Assembly: GCA_937949555.1 (NCBI GenBank)
Contig: CALEDV010000054.1
Location: 1 to 37,129 of the forward strand
From: an uncultured bacterium
Lineage (GTDB): Bacteria > Nitrospirota > Thermodesulfovibrionia > Thermodesulfovibrionales > Dissulfurispiraceae
Direction of reading: 5' to 3'
Length of the DNA stretch: 37,129 nucleotides
The first letter of the stretch is position 1, and each line of letters starts with the position of its first letter. Below the pieces are notes generated by a model. It saw nothing but the letters and a program-made list of their open reading frames with translations, made no database searches and was not told where the DNA came from. The position numbers and the translations under genes were made by a program. Positions 1 through 8,509 of the stretch are shown one piece after another.

Positions 1-255
1 GTGAATAGCGATGTTTTGGCAACAGTTCTTTGCGACTGAAGCGTTAAACAGCAGTAGTTGTTTGAACCCCAAGGGTGAGTTTTACTGCTGTAGCGTAAGG
101 AGCATTAGAACTGTCAAAACAGAGCTTCTGAAGGAAAGAGACTTATCCTTATGGCTGGATCTTGGAATTATCAAGTTTTACGGTTATAGCTTAGATGAAG
201 CGGTGTATTAATGTTATAATAGGCAGATTAAATTTGTTGATTTCTATTAATCGTT
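1..255. other. Left edge, no recognised gene
   Basis: An open frame on the plus strand at 11-211 would give 66 residues, but it has no convincing ribosome-binding site, no recognised domain and an unusual composition, so I do not call it as a gene. A short frame from the first base stops at 39 and could be the tail of an upstream gene; this cannot be judged from so few codons. The stretch probably ends with the promoter region of the trpA operon. Confidence 0.3.
191..220 (+). promoter_or_regulatory. Candidate promoter of the trpA operon
   Basis: A perfect TATAAT at 215-220 lies 35 bases before the trpA start. The best -35 match is a weak TTAGAT at 191-196 with 18-base spacing. The -10 box is seen directly; its use as a promoter is inferred from its place ahead of the plus-strand run trpA-accD-folC-lptD-truB. 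Confidence 0.35.
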
Positions 256-1044
256 ATGTCAATACCCTCAATAAAGGATAAGTTCAGTGAGCTAAGTTCT
301 CTCGGGAAGAGGGCTTTTATCCCCTACATTATGGCTGGGGATCCATCCCTTGAGGATACTCTAAAGAGGATGCAGCTCCTTCAGGACTGTGGGGCCGATA
401 TTATTGAGCTTGGGGTGCCTTTCTCTGACCCCCTTGCCGATGGGCCTACAATTCAGGCAGCAGCGGCAAGGGCATTGAGCAAAGGGATAAGTCTCAGGAA
501 AATACTGTCTTTTGTTAAGGGAATCAGGGGGCAGATATCTGTACCTATTGTCTTAATGACTTACTATAATCCTGTGTTTAAATATGGAGAGGATATTTTT
601 TTAAAGGATGCCTTAGAGGCTGGTATTGGAGGGCTTATTATCCCAGACCTTACTGCTGAGGAGTCCCTTGTTTTTGTGGATAAGGCAAGGAGGCTTAATA
701 TAGACACCATATTCCTCATAGCCCCTACATCTACAGAGGACCGCATTGTAAAGATATCCTCCCTGTGCAGCGGCTTCATATACTATGTCTCTATAACTGG
801 CATTACAGGCGCAAAGCTTGAGCTGCCCGAGGACTTTTACAGTCAGTTAAGGCTGATTAGGGCATCCTCTGATCTGCCAATAGCCGTTGGATTTGGCATA
901 TCCAGCCCTGAAGAGGCCGCTAACCTATCAAAGCATGTCAATGGTGTGATTATTGGAAGCGCTATTGTTAAAAGCTTCTATCAGGATCCGCCAAAGAGTA
1001 CCGAGAATTATTTGCATAATCTTAGAGAGGCAATAGGGAACTGA
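256..1044 (+). CDS. trpA: Tryptophan synthase alpha subunit
   Basis: TrpA cleaves indole-3-glycerol phosphate to indole and glyceraldehyde 3-phosphate; indole then passes to the TrpB subunit in the cytoplasm. The 262-residue product has the usual family length and the TIM-barrel signatures. The stretch IELGVPFSDPLADGPTIQ (residues 50-67) carries the two catalytic acids, Glu51 and Asp62. The phosphate-binding region near the C-terminus is visible as GFGISSPEEA and GVIIGSAIVK. No trpB is seen upstream within the 255 bases available. No clear Shine-Dalgarno sequence precedes the ATG, but stops just upstream leave little alternative. accD starts 4 bases after the stop, so co-transcription is likely. 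Identification is firm. Confidence 0.97.
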   Translation: MSIPSIKDKFSELSSLGKRAFIPYIMAGDPSLEDTLKRMQLLQDCGADIIELGVPFSDPLADGPTIQAAAARALSKGISLRKILSFVKGIRGQISVPIVLMTYYNPVFKYGEDIFLKDALEAGIGGLIIPDLTAEESLVFVDKARRLNIDTIFLIAPTSTEDRIVKISSLCSGFIYYVSITGITGAKLELPEDFYSQLRLIRASSDLPIAVGFGISSPEEAANLSKHVNGVIIGSAIVKSFYQDPPKSTENYLHNLREAIGN

Positions 1045-1048
1045 CCCA

Positions 1049-1912
1049 ATGGAATGGTTTAAGAAAAAGAAGGAGATAAAGACGGAGAAGAAGATAAAGA
1101 TACCCGAAGGACTTTGGGTAAAGTGTGATCACTGTAAGGATATAATCTACAAGAAAGAGATAGAGAAGAATCTCAAGGTCTGCCCAAAGTGTAATTATCA
1201 CTTTAGGGTTGTAGCCACCGAACGTATAGCCCAACTCTGCGATGAAGGCGCCTTCACAGAGATGGACCGTGATATGGTTACTACAGACCCTTTGAATTTC
1301 GAGGATTCTAAGCCCTACAAAAAAAGGATTCAAGACAGTGTAGAGTCTCTGGAGATCAAGGAGGCCCTTGTTTACGGACTTGCCTCTATACATACAAGAG
1401 ATGTGGTGCTTGCGGTGATGGATTTTTCATTTATGGGCGGCAGTATGGGCTCTGTGGTAGGTGAAAAACTGACCAGAGCTGCAGAACTCGCCCTTGAAAA
1501 GAGGCTGCCCTTTGTTACAGTGTCTTCCTCTGGAGGGGCAAGGATGCAGGAAGGAATGTTTTCCCTAATGCAGATGGCAAAGGTCTCCGCGGCTATATCA
1601 AGGCTTAAAGAGACCAATGTATTATTTATATCAGTGCTTGCTGATCCAACCTTTGGAGGAGTCACTGCAAGTTTTGCAATGCTTGGTGATGTAATTATTG
1701 CAGAACCAAAGAGCCTCATTGGGTTTGCAGGTCCCAGGGTAATAGAACAAACAATCAAGCAGCAGCTTCCCGCAAATTTTCAACGTGCCGAATTTCTCCT
1801 TGAACATGGAATGGTGGACATGATTGTAGAACGCAAGGACCTGAGACAAACCCTCTTTAAGCTAATAGGTCATTTCATGCCACTGGGTTCTGGAAAGACG
1901 ATTGCCCAATAG
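1049..1912 (+). CDS. accD: Acetyl-CoA carboxylase carboxyltransferase subunit beta
   Basis: AccD is the zinc-bearing half of the carboxyltransferase that moves CO2 from carboxybiotin to acetyl-CoA, making malonyl-CoA for fatty acid synthesis. The 287-residue protein opens with a Lys-rich tail and a four-cysteine zinc ribbon (Cys26, Cys29, Cys45, Cys48). The crotonase-like carboxyltransferase domain follows, with GGSMGSVVGEK and the SSSGGARMQEG segment that helps form the oxyanion hole. Length and order match the bacterial family. The stop codon abuts the ATG of folC with no gap, and trpA ends 4 bases upstream, so it lies inside one transcription unit. accA is not in this window. Confidence 0.97.
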   Translation: MEWFKKKKEIKTEKKIKIPEGLWVKCDHCKDIIYKKEIEKNLKVCPKCNYHFRVVATERIAQLCDEGAFTEMDRDMVTTDPLNFEDSKPYKKRIQDSVESLEIKEALVYGLASIHTRDVVLAVMDFSFMGGSMGSVVGEKLTRAAELALEKRLPFVTVSSSGGARMQEGMFSLMQMAKVSAAISRLKETNVLFISVLADPTFGGVTASFAMLGDVIIAEPKSLIGFAGPRVIEQTIKQQLPANFQRAEFLLEHGMVDMIVERKDLRQTLFKLIGHFMPLGSGKTIAQ

Positions 1913-3304
1913 ATGGACTATTCAAAGGTCCTTGAGTTTATATATGGACTCCAGAAGCATGGAGTAAAGCTTGGCTTAGAAAGGATAAGGCTTATTGCAG
2001 GACTTCTTGGCAATCCCCACAACTCTTATTCCTCTGTCCATATCGCTGGAACAAATGGTAAGGGATCTGTCTCTGCAATCATATGCTCAATAATAAATAG
2101 CGCTGGATTCAAGACAGGACTGTTCACATCCCCTCACATCCTTAGCTTTACTGAGAGGATAAGGGTAGATAAGGCAGAGATAACAGAGCAGGAAGTAATA
2201 CAATATGCCCATAATATAAGGCATGTTTTAGAGAAAAACAGGATTGAAGGCACTACCTTTTTTGAATTTGTTACTGCCCTTGCTATGCTCTATTTTGCAG
2301 ACCGTTCGGTCCAGTGCGGGGTGTTTGAAACAGGGATGGGCGGGAGGTTGGACGCAACCAATATACTTAATCCAGAGGTATCAGTAATTACAAGGATTGG
2401 ACTGGATCACCAAGAATTCCTTGGGGAGACCCTTGCAAAAATAGCCTTTGAAAAGGCTGGCATTATAAAGCCCAATATCCCAGTAGTCTGCTCCTGTCAG
2501 CTCCAGGATGCAATGGATGTGCTCTCAAAAAGGGCTCAGCTCCTCAATGCGCCAATGTACATTTATGGTAGGGATTTTTCAGCCCGATTGAATGACTCCT
2601 CCCTTAAGGGCATTTCCTTTGATTTTACAGGGCCCTTGAATATTGAGAATCTCTTTCTCCCCCTTTCAGGAAATCACCAGAGTGAAAACGCAGCAACTGC
2701 AATCATGTGCTGCTGTCTTTACTTGGCTAAACTGTTTAGCCAAAGGGAATTGGAGGGCATCATAAGAAAGGGGCTTGCCGATACGGTATGGCCCGGAAGG
2801 CTACAGTTTCTTTCTGGGAAACCCCAGATATTGATTGACGGGGCGCACAATCCAGAGGCTGCCCAATCGCTTGCATTTTTTATAAAGTCCCATCTTTCTA
2901 TGGGGAAAATAATCTTTGTTATAGGCATAATGTCTGACAAAGACGCACCAGGTATCCTCAACAATCTTCTCCCCCTGGCAGATAAAACAATCTTTGCCTC
3001 TCCCAAATATGATAGGGCTGCTTCACCTAACAGTTTATTGGAGATTGCCCGTAAGATTGGGTTTGATAATGCCGAGACTGCAACATCGATTAAAGAGGCG
3101 CTGCACAGGGCTTTTTCTCTTTGTAACAGTACTTTTAGTGATTACAAGCTAATTAATGTTCCTCTCTCAGATAACCTTGATCCCCATGAGCCATTGATAG
3201 TAATCACTGGTTCTTTCTATGTTCTTGGAGAGGCCCTTGAGGCAATGGGCGCAGTATCTGCCCTTGGAAATCTCAGGGAGACTATGTCTGCGCATTATCA
3301 ATGA
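1913..3304 (+). CDS. folC: Folylpolyglutamate synthase / dihydrofolate synthase
   Basis: FolC adds glutamate to dihydropteroate and/or extends the polyglutamate tail of folates, using ATP, as a cytoplasmic Mur-ligase-family enzyme. The 463-residue product shows the ATP-binding loop GTNGKGS at residues 46-52, the folate-loop segment around SPHILSFTERIRV, and GMGGRLDATN, all typical of FolC. The C-terminal domain starts near the IDGAHNPEAAQ motif, which is characteristic of the family. The start codon directly follows the accD stop, so translational coupling is likely. Whether it is mono- or bifunctional (FPGS plus DHFS) cannot be decided by eye. Confidence 0.95.
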   Translation: MDYSKVLEFIYGLQKHGVKLGLERIRLIAGLLGNPHNSYSSVHIAGTNGKGSVSAIICSIINSAGFKTGLFTSPHILSFTERIRVDKAEITEQEVIQYAHNIRHVLEKNRIEGTTFFEFVTALAMLYFADRSVQCGVFETGMGGRLDATNILNPEVSVITRIGLDHQEFLGETLAKIAFEKAGIIKPNIPVVCSCQLQDAMDVLSKRAQLLNAPMYIYGRDFSARLNDSSLKGISFDFTGPLNIENLFLPLSGNHQSENAATAIMCCCLYLAKLFSQRELEGIIRKGLADTVWPGRLQFLSGKPQILIDGAHNPEAAQSLAFFIKSHLSMGKIIFVIGIMSDKDAPGILNNLLPLADKTIFASPKYDRAASPNSLLEIARKIGFDNAETATSIKEALHRAFSLCNSTFSDYKLINVPLSDNLDPHEPLIVITGSFYVLGEALEAMGAVSALGNLRETMSAHYQ

Positions 3305-3314
3305 GGATAGCTAA

Positions 3315-5297
3315 ATGAAAATCATGATTCTTATATTGTATCTGCTGGTTATTATGCTGCCAGCGGATATATCTGCCCTTACAATAACCGCTGATTCCCT
3401 GACCCACCATGCAAAGGAGGACAAGTATGAACTTGTAGGGAATGTGGTGCTCAAATATAAAGATGCAGTAATTAAATCACAAAGGGCTGTGGTGTATGGG
3501 GCATCGCTGGATGTTATAGCCGAAGGCATGGTCTTCTATGAAGATAAGGAATCGTTCATTAACGCCCAAAGGGTGGAACTTAATATGCACACAAAGACCG
3601 GTGAGTTGCTTAGGGCAGTGATATTCTTCAAGGAGGGCAATTACTGGATTGTATCGGACAATCTTAAGAAGATATCAGAGGATCGTTACTTTGCTGCTTC
3701 AGCCAGATTTACAACCTGTAATCCCTCGGTCTCTGATCCTGTTCAATATACCTATGAGAAGGCACAGGAGGAAAGATATGACTGGTGTTTTAAGGGCAGG
3801 GAGGTTGACATAGAGATAGGTAGGAACATCAGAGCCAGTCATGTATCATACAATATCAAGAATACCCCTGTGGGATATTCACCAAAGGTATGGGCTCCAA
3901 TTAATACAGAAAGGTCTTCAGGGCTGCTAATGCCTTCGATAGGCAACAGCTCGCAGAGGGGCATCAGATTTGCTCCAGCCTTTTTTTGGGCCATTGGTGA
4001 GGACAGGGATATTACCTTTGGATTAGATTATTACAGCCGAAGGGGTTTAGGGAAATCTCTTCAGTTCAGGTACCTTGAACCTCAGGGAAAGGGCGAGCTA
4101 AATATCTATCACCTGCATGATAGGGTTATGAATGACACTCAACTGCAAGTAACTGCTCAGCAGCACAGCAGGGGCGATAGATTTAGCGAGTATGTTGATA
4201 TAAACTACGCGAGAAGTCTTGAGATGTTCAAAGAGTACAACTACAACAACCTTGATAGGACCCAGCGCTTTTTACAGTCCTCCGCTGAGGCAGGTATTGG
4301 GTTTGGCAACAGCAGGCTATTTTTACTAGGTCAGTACTGGATAGATATGAAGCAAAGCGACTCCTATGTGCCCCAAAGGCTACCGGAGCTTGGATATGTG
4401 CTGCATCCTGTGAGGGTTGGAGATTTTGTGTTTGATATGGAGTCAAGTCTGTCTAACTTTTATAGCAAAGAGGGGTTAAGGGCTCAAAGGTTTGACCTAA
4501 TGCCCACAGTGTCTCATGCCTTTGGTGACGCCGTGAGGTTTTATCAGTCCTTGTCCCTTAGGGAAACTGCCTATAACCTCCATAACTCCCCTGAGGGTAC
4601 ATCAACCAGACACAGGGAGACCTTGAGTTATAAAGCCGAGGCATTGAGCAGATTTGTAAGGCGCTATGATGCCTTTGAGCATATTGTAGAGCCTTCTCTG
4701 CAATACCTCTTTATACCTGACCGCTATGCAATGCCCGTATTTGATTCTGTTGAGGAATTTAACAATATCTCAAGGGTAGGCATTTCCCTGCTCAACCTCT
4801 TGAGGTTTAGAGATTCCTCTTTAGCAGCAAGGATTACCCAGCTCTATAACACAAAGGAAACCGAAGGTGCCAATCCTCTTGGCTACACGCTTTTTCAAGG
4901 CGCCTTTATTAGTAAGCCCTTTACCTTGAGGCTTGAGACATCCTATGACTTCGACCAAAACAGTCTGCAAACCTTTTATGCTGATCTGATATTTCCTGTA
5001 AGTGACAGGCTTAATATTGTATTAGGAGAGCGTTACTCAAGGCAGGACAATATAATGCAATACAGAACTGCAATTGATACCGTGCTGTCGAAGAATTGGG
5101 CACTGGGTGCTAATGTAGGATATGATGCAAAGGGAGGGGGACTCAGAGACTCAGCCCTGAATATCAAATACACTGAACAATGCTGGTCAGTCCTCTTCAC
5201 CATTACAAGACGCCCAAGATACAATGATGAAAATGCTGATTACGGTCTTTTTGTGATGATGGAGCTAAAGGGGATTGGAGGCATTGGTAAGCGATGA
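3315..5297 (+). CDS. lptD: LPS-assembly outer membrane protein LptD
   Basis: LptD is the outer-membrane barrel that, with LptE, inserts lipopolysaccharide into the outer leaflet. The 660-residue product begins with a hydrophobic signal peptide (about residues 1-21). An OstA/LptA-like periplasmic jellyroll follows (about 25-120, with ITADSLTHHAKEDKYELVGNV), then a long region rich in alternating aromatic and polar strands typical of the barrel. Cysteines in TTCNP, DWCFKG and, near the C-terminus, EQCWSV are placed where LptD proteins form disulfides joining the N-terminal domain to the barrel. This is direct evidence for an LPS-bearing cell envelope. It starts 10 bases after folC, and its stop overlaps the truB start (ATGA). 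Confidence 0.9.
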   Translation: MKIMILILYLLVIMLPADISALTITADSLTHHAKEDKYELVGNVVLKYKDAVIKSQRAVVYGASLDVIAEGMVFYEDKESFINAQRVELNMHTKTGELLRAVIFFKEGNYWIVSDNLKKISEDRYFAASARFTTCNPSVSDPVQYTYEKAQEERYDWCFKGREVDIEIGRNIRASHVSYNIKNTPVGYSPKVWAPINTERSSGLLMPSIGNSSQRGIRFAPAFFWAIGEDRDITFGLDYYSRRGLGKSLQFRYLEPQGKGELNIYHLHDRVMNDTQLQVTAQQHSRGDRFSEYVDINYARSLEMFKEYNYNNLDRTQRFLQSSAEAGIGFGNSRLFLLGQYWIDMKQSDSYVPQRLPELGYVLHPVRVGDFVFDMESSLSNFYSKEGLRAQRFDLMPTVSHAFGDAVRFYQSLSLRETAYNLHNSPEGTSTRHRETLSYKAEALSRFVRRYDAFEHIVEPSLQYLFIPDRYAMPVFDSVEEFNNISRVGISLLNLLRFRDSSLAARITQLYNTKETEGANPLGYTLFQGAFISKPFTLRLETSYDFDQNSLQTFYADLIFPVSDRLNIVLGERYSRQDNIMQYRTAIDTVLSKNWALGANVGYDAKGGGLRDSALNIKYTEQCWSVLFTITRRPRYNDENADYGLFVMMELKGIGGIGKR

Positions 5298-6202
5298 ATC
5301 TACTTGTTAATCTCAACAAAAGGACTGGAATAACCTCAAATGAAGCCTTAATCGAGACAAAAAGGGCATTTAATGTAAGGAAGGCCGGACATGGAGGCAC
5401 ACTGGATCCCCTTGCAGAGGGGGTTTTGATTATTGCCCTGAATGAAGCAACAAAGATATTGCCCTATCTGTCAGGTCTTGATAAGGAATACCTATTTACT
5501 GCCCATTTAGGGGTTATTACAGAGACCTTTGATGCAGAGGGAGCTGTTGTTGAAGAGAGAAGCCTCTCCGGGCTGAAAGAATCTCTAATAGAGGAGGTGC
5601 TTGTTAAATTTACTGGCAATATAACCCAGAGGCCTCCGAGGTATTCGGCTATAAAATTGCGTGGCAGGCCCCTTTATGACTATGCAAGAAAGGGCATAGT
5701 AGTTGAACCTGCCCCTAGGACTGTCTCAATCCATAAAATTAAACTTGTGGACTGCTCAATGCCCTTTGTTACCTTTAGGGTTGTTTGCTCTACTGGCACC
5801 TATATTCGTTCTCTATGCCATGACATTGGGCTTGCCTTGGGAGTAGGGGCGCACATTGCCATGCTCAGGAGGACCAAGATAGGCCCCTTTAACCTTGACA
5901 ATGCTACCGCTATTGAACACCTTCCGAAGGGTAAATTGGGTTTGTTTTCAATTGATGATGCCCTGAGTCACATGCCCTATCTTCAGTTGCCAAAAGATTT
6001 AACAGTCCTTGCACAACAAGGGGTGCCAATAGAGTTAACAAGATTAGGCGGAATCCCTCAAGACCTGCACAATAGATTCAAGGATGATGCAGAGAAACCC
6101 TGTATGATAAGGCTGCTTGATGAAAGGCACCAGACCTTTGCAATAGGGCAGGCAAGCGGCGCTAAAATAAAGATCAAAAGGGTTTTACACCTTAAAGGGT
6201 GA
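5294..6202 (+). CDS. truB: tRNA pseudouridine(55) synthase TruB
   Basis: TruB isomerises U55 of the T-psi-C arm of tRNAs to pseudouridine. The 302-residue protein has the family signature GHGGTLDPLAEGVL (residues 32-45) with catalytic Asp38; the usual Thr after GH is a Gly here. Further conserved stretches are YSAIKLRGRPLYDYAR and GTYIRSLCHDIG. The C-terminal portion (about 230-302) resembles the small PUA-like tail found in many TruB proteins. The ATG overlaps the lptD stop by 4 bases, so it is the last gene of the trpA-truB run. The tract downstream is non-coding and repeat-rich. Confidence 0.95.
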   Translation: MNLLVNLNKRTGITSNEALIETKRAFNVRKAGHGGTLDPLAEGVLIIALNEATKILPYLSGLDKEYLFTAHLGVITETFDAEGAVVEERSLSGLKESLIEEVLVKFTGNITQRPPRYSAIKLRGRPLYDYARKGIVVEPAPRTVSIHKIKLVDCSMPFVTFRVVCSTGTYIRSLCHDIGLALGVGAHIAMLRRTKIGPFNLDNATAIEHLPKGKLGLFSIDDALSHMPYLQLPKDLTVLAQQGVPIELTRLGGIPQDLHNRFKDDAEKPCMIRLLDERHQTFAIGQASGAKIKIKRVLHLKG

Positions 6203-6350
6203 AAGGGGTCAATTCTTTATTCATTGATTAAAAGAATTTGTCGAAGGTATAACCCATCTTTTTTACAGTTGCAAAAAATATTTATCTTGGGACTAAGATT
6301 GGACTAAGATTGCCGAAGCCCATTGGCAATGTGTCATTGCTGCGTAAGCA
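6203..6350 (+). repeat. Direct repeat copy A (uninterrupted)
   Basis: This ~145-bp stretch begins with GGGGTCAATTCTTTATT and ends near CATTGCTGCGTAA. It recurs with about 80-85% visible similarity at 7848-8198, where a palindromic element splits it. Its 3' part holds a small hairpin, GCAATG-TGT-CATTGC, whose loop but not stem differs in the other copy (GCAATG-GGC-CATTGC). Copy A also has a short internal tandem duplication of GACTAAGATTG at about 6291-6312. The two copies flank the ATPase gene. The rest of the gap, 6351-6592, is AT-rich and holds only the promoter listed separately. Confidence 0.75.
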
Positions 6351-6557
6351 GGAATCCATATCCTTTAGTCTTTTGTATTCCCCTTTGCAGGAATGATAGG
6401 CAGACCTTGTCCTAACCCCTCCCGAGCAACAGATCAGCAGCATGCAGCAAGGAATTACTCCAAAAATTGTTAATAATAAATAATTGATCCCATAGACTAC
6501 TTAAGGGCCTGCTGACTCTAACCCGCAAAATAGTCTCATTGAATATCTCAAAATATA

Positions 6558-6587
6558 TTGATATTGAAGTGGTTTGACTGATATATT
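6558..6587 (+). promoter_or_regulatory. Candidate promoter of the ATPase gene
   Basis: TTGATA at 6558-6563 and TATATT at 6582-6587 are separated by 18 bases. The ATG of the ATPase gene is only 5 bases beyond the -10 box and no Shine-Dalgarno sequence precedes it, so a transcript from here would be leaderless or nearly so. The boxes are seen; leaderless expression is inferred. Confidence 0.35.
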
Positions 6588-6592
6588 AAGTT

Positions 6593-7837
6593 ATGAAAGA
6601 AAATATTTCACCCTATGAAATAAAATACAAAAAGCGTAGAATAGCTCCAAAACTCAGGAAGGCCATAAAAAATTTCCCAGTGGCTGTAGTGAGTGGTGCC
6701 AGGCAGGTCGGCAAAAGCACCATGCTGAAACACGAGTTCTCCGACTTTGTCTATCTAACTATGGATGATTATGATGTAATCGAGAGGGCCAAGCTCGACC
6801 CCCTCTCGCTTTGGAGGGATAAAGACCATATCATCATTGATGAGGCTCAAAAAGCACCAGATATATTCAATGCCATAAAGCTTACTGTTGACACAGACAG
6901 AAAAAAGCGATTTATATTGTCAGGCTCCTCCAATCTCCTGCTGATGCAAAAAATCACCGAATCCCTCGCGGGAAGGGCCATCTATTTCGACCTCCTGCCT
7001 ATAACCTATGGCGAGACTCAAGGCATACTTGCGCCTGTAAATTTCTTTCCCTTGTGGGATACGGATTTTATTGAAAAAGAAAGGCCAGTGAAAAATCTTT
7101 CTCCAGTGCCCTTTATGCTCAAGGGGTTTATGCCCTCTTTGTTGACTATAAAAGACCACGCAGACGTTTTGCTCTGGCTTGAGGGGTATGTAAAGACATA
7201 TCTCGAAAGGGACCTGAGGGAACTTTCGCAGGTAGATTCTTTAATAGAATTTCGCAAGGTCATGCAGACACTGGCTCTGAGAACAGGCAATGTACTGAAT
7301 CAAGCTGATGTTTCAAAAGACAGTGGCATTAGTCATCCGACTACCCATCGCTATATAAAACTCCTTGAGATCTCTAATATCATTCAGAGAATCCCTGCTT
7401 TTTTCAGTAGCCACACAAAGCGCATAGTGAAATCTCCAAAGATTTTTTATGTTGACCCTGCATTAAGCATATTTCTGTCCGGATACTTCGATGAAGAGTC
7501 CCTACGTAGCTGTCGTGAACTGGGCAATTATTTTGAGACTATGGCATACCTCCATTTAAGAGGTCTCAGCGAGATAATGACTCCTCGGGCAAGCCTTAAT
7601 TACTGGAGGACAACCACAGGAAAGGAGGTCGATTTTGTCCTGGAATATGGCAAGAAGCTGCTCGCCCTCGAGGTAAAAATGACAGACAATCCATCAACCC
7701 GGGATATTAAAAACCTGCTGCTGTTTTTGGAAGAATATCCTAAGACCGTCAGGGGAGTTTTACTGCACAGTGGCACTGCTATAAAATGGCTCCATTCAAA
7801 GATTATTGCCGTACCATGGTGGTGGATTGATTGCTGA
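6593..7837 (+). CDS. AAA ATPase with DUF4143 / PD-(D/E)XK-like C-terminus
   Basis: This is a member of the widespread AAA_14/DUF4143 family, an often mobile group of P-loop ATPases whose biological role is not settled. The 414-residue protein has Walker A GARQVGKS (35-42), Walker B IIIDEAQ (about 80-86) and a sensor-like LSGSSN (about 109-114). A helical DUF4143 segment includes YVKTYLERDLREL. Near the C-terminus GKEVDFVLE...LLALEVK looks like a PD-(D/E)XK nuclease-fold core (D, then E-x-K). It is intact. Its setting is suggestive: it is monocistronic, lies between two copies of a ~145-bp direct repeat, and has a palindromic element 70 bp beyond its stop. Transfer as a cassette is possible. 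DNA or protein targets cannot be predicted. Confidence 0.88.
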   Translation: MKENISPYEIKYKKRRIAPKLRKAIKNFPVAVVSGARQVGKSTMLKHEFSDFVYLTMDDYDVIERAKLDPLSLWRDKDHIIIDEAQKAPDIFNAIKLTVDTDRKKRFILSGSSNLLLMQKITESLAGRAIYFDLLPITYGETQGILAPVNFFPLWDTDFIEKERPVKNLSPVPFMLKGFMPSLLTIKDHADVLLWLEGYVKTYLERDLRELSQVDSLIEFRKVMQTLALRTGNVLNQADVSKDSGISHPTTHRYIKLLEISNIIQRIPAFFSSHTKRIVKSPKIFYVDPALSIFLSGYFDEESLRSCRELGNYFETMAYLHLRGLSEIMTPRASLNYWRTTTGKEVDFVLEYGKKLLALEVKMTDNPSTRDIKNLLLFLEEYPKTVRGVLLHSGTAIKWLHSKIIAVPWWWIDC

Positions 7838-7847
7838 AAAGGAATCG

Positions 7848-8198
7848 AAGGGGTCAATTCTTTATTATTGAATAAAAAAGTTGTTGAAGGGATAACCCAT
7901 CTTTTACCTTAAATTGCCGATAGGAGTAAGGGGGTGTGCTGAAAAGGCCTTATTGCCACACCTCTTTACGAGACCTCTGGACCTTCACAGATAATGCCAA
8001 ACTAATCACCTCTTGGTGACTGAATGACCTATGGCCCTTTTTAATAAACCCTGTGGCAGTATAAAGGCTTTCAGACATGCCCTCTTACTCTTACAGGTTT
8101 CTATCGGCAATTTTGTTTTTTTTACAGCTGCAAAAAATGGTTATCTTGAGACTAAGATTGCCGAAGCCATTGGCAATGGGCCATTGCTGCGTAAATGG
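7848..8198 (+). repeat. Direct repeat copy B (split by an insertion)
   Basis: The left part (7848-7906) matches 6203-6259 and the right part (about 8117-8198) matches about 6260-6347, starting at ACAGCTGCAAAAAAT versus ACAGTTGCAAAAAAT. Between them sits the ~209-bp palindromic element. The copy A sequence across the junction, a run of six T followed by ACAG, therefore represents the empty site. An apparent open frame crossing 8031-8213 lies within repeat sequence and is not considered a gene. Confidence 0.72.
7907..8115 (+). mobile_element. MITE-like palindromic element, copy 1
   Basis: The element is bounded by the 13-bp terminal inverted repeat AAATTGCCGATAG (7911-7923) and its complement CTATCGGCAATTT (8101-8113). 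Almost the whole length can fold on itself. The next paired arms are GAGTAAG near 7924 with CTTACTC near 8084, then CTGAAAAGG and TTGCCACA with TGTGGCA and AAGGCTTTCAG. The apical part holds the hairpin TCACC-TCTT-GGTGA. There is no coding capacity. A near-identical copy lies at 35185-35395 in the same orientation. The insertion site is a T-run, so a target duplication (about TTTTA on both sides) cannot be fixed exactly. An alternative is a structured non-coding RNA or transcript-stabilising hairpin. Confidence 0.75.
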
Positions 8199-8508
8199 TT
8201 GACTCCATATTAGACCATACAGAGCAGATTGTAAATAGAAGGCTCAAGGAGACACAAGAGGTAACCAAGGGTTTGTTTGAAATGCCTTTTTTAGTGCAAC
8301 CTCCCTTGATGCTGAGGATTTCTTTTAATCATAGAAAGCGCCTTGTCCTTGCAACTATAATTCAAAGGGTAAAGCTCCCGTTGAACATAGCCGTGCTCTC
8401 AGAGGGTTTTGGGTTTATATCAAAACCATTGAAATAGAGGCTGTGGCGAAGAGGATTTGTGAGATTTTAGACCCTGCTTGAGGCAAAAGTATCCTTGCCT
8501 GTAATAAC
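8199..8508. other. Stretch without a recognised gene; possible gene remnant
   Basis: An open frame from 8195 to 8437 (80 codons) starts inside the repeat and has no recognised domain. In another frame, about 8344-8481, a run ending in IEAVAKRICEILDPA looks more protein-like but has no start. The mixture could reflect a decayed gene with frameshifts, or chance. The stretch lies downstream of the repeats and runs up to the convergent MATE gene. Confidence 0.25.
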
Positions 8509-8509
8509 C

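Noticed and set aside
11-211. 66-codon open frame at the left edge
   Set aside because: No ribosome-binding site, no recognisable domain and odd composition; not enough to call a gene.
6203-8200. CRISPR-like repeats
   Set aside because: Only two long, diverged copies without regular short spacers; the arrangement is a pair of direct repeats.
8031-8213. 60-codon open frame on the plus strand
   Set aside because: It lies within the right arm of the palindromic element and the flanking repeat, has no ribosome-binding site and crosses the repeat junction.
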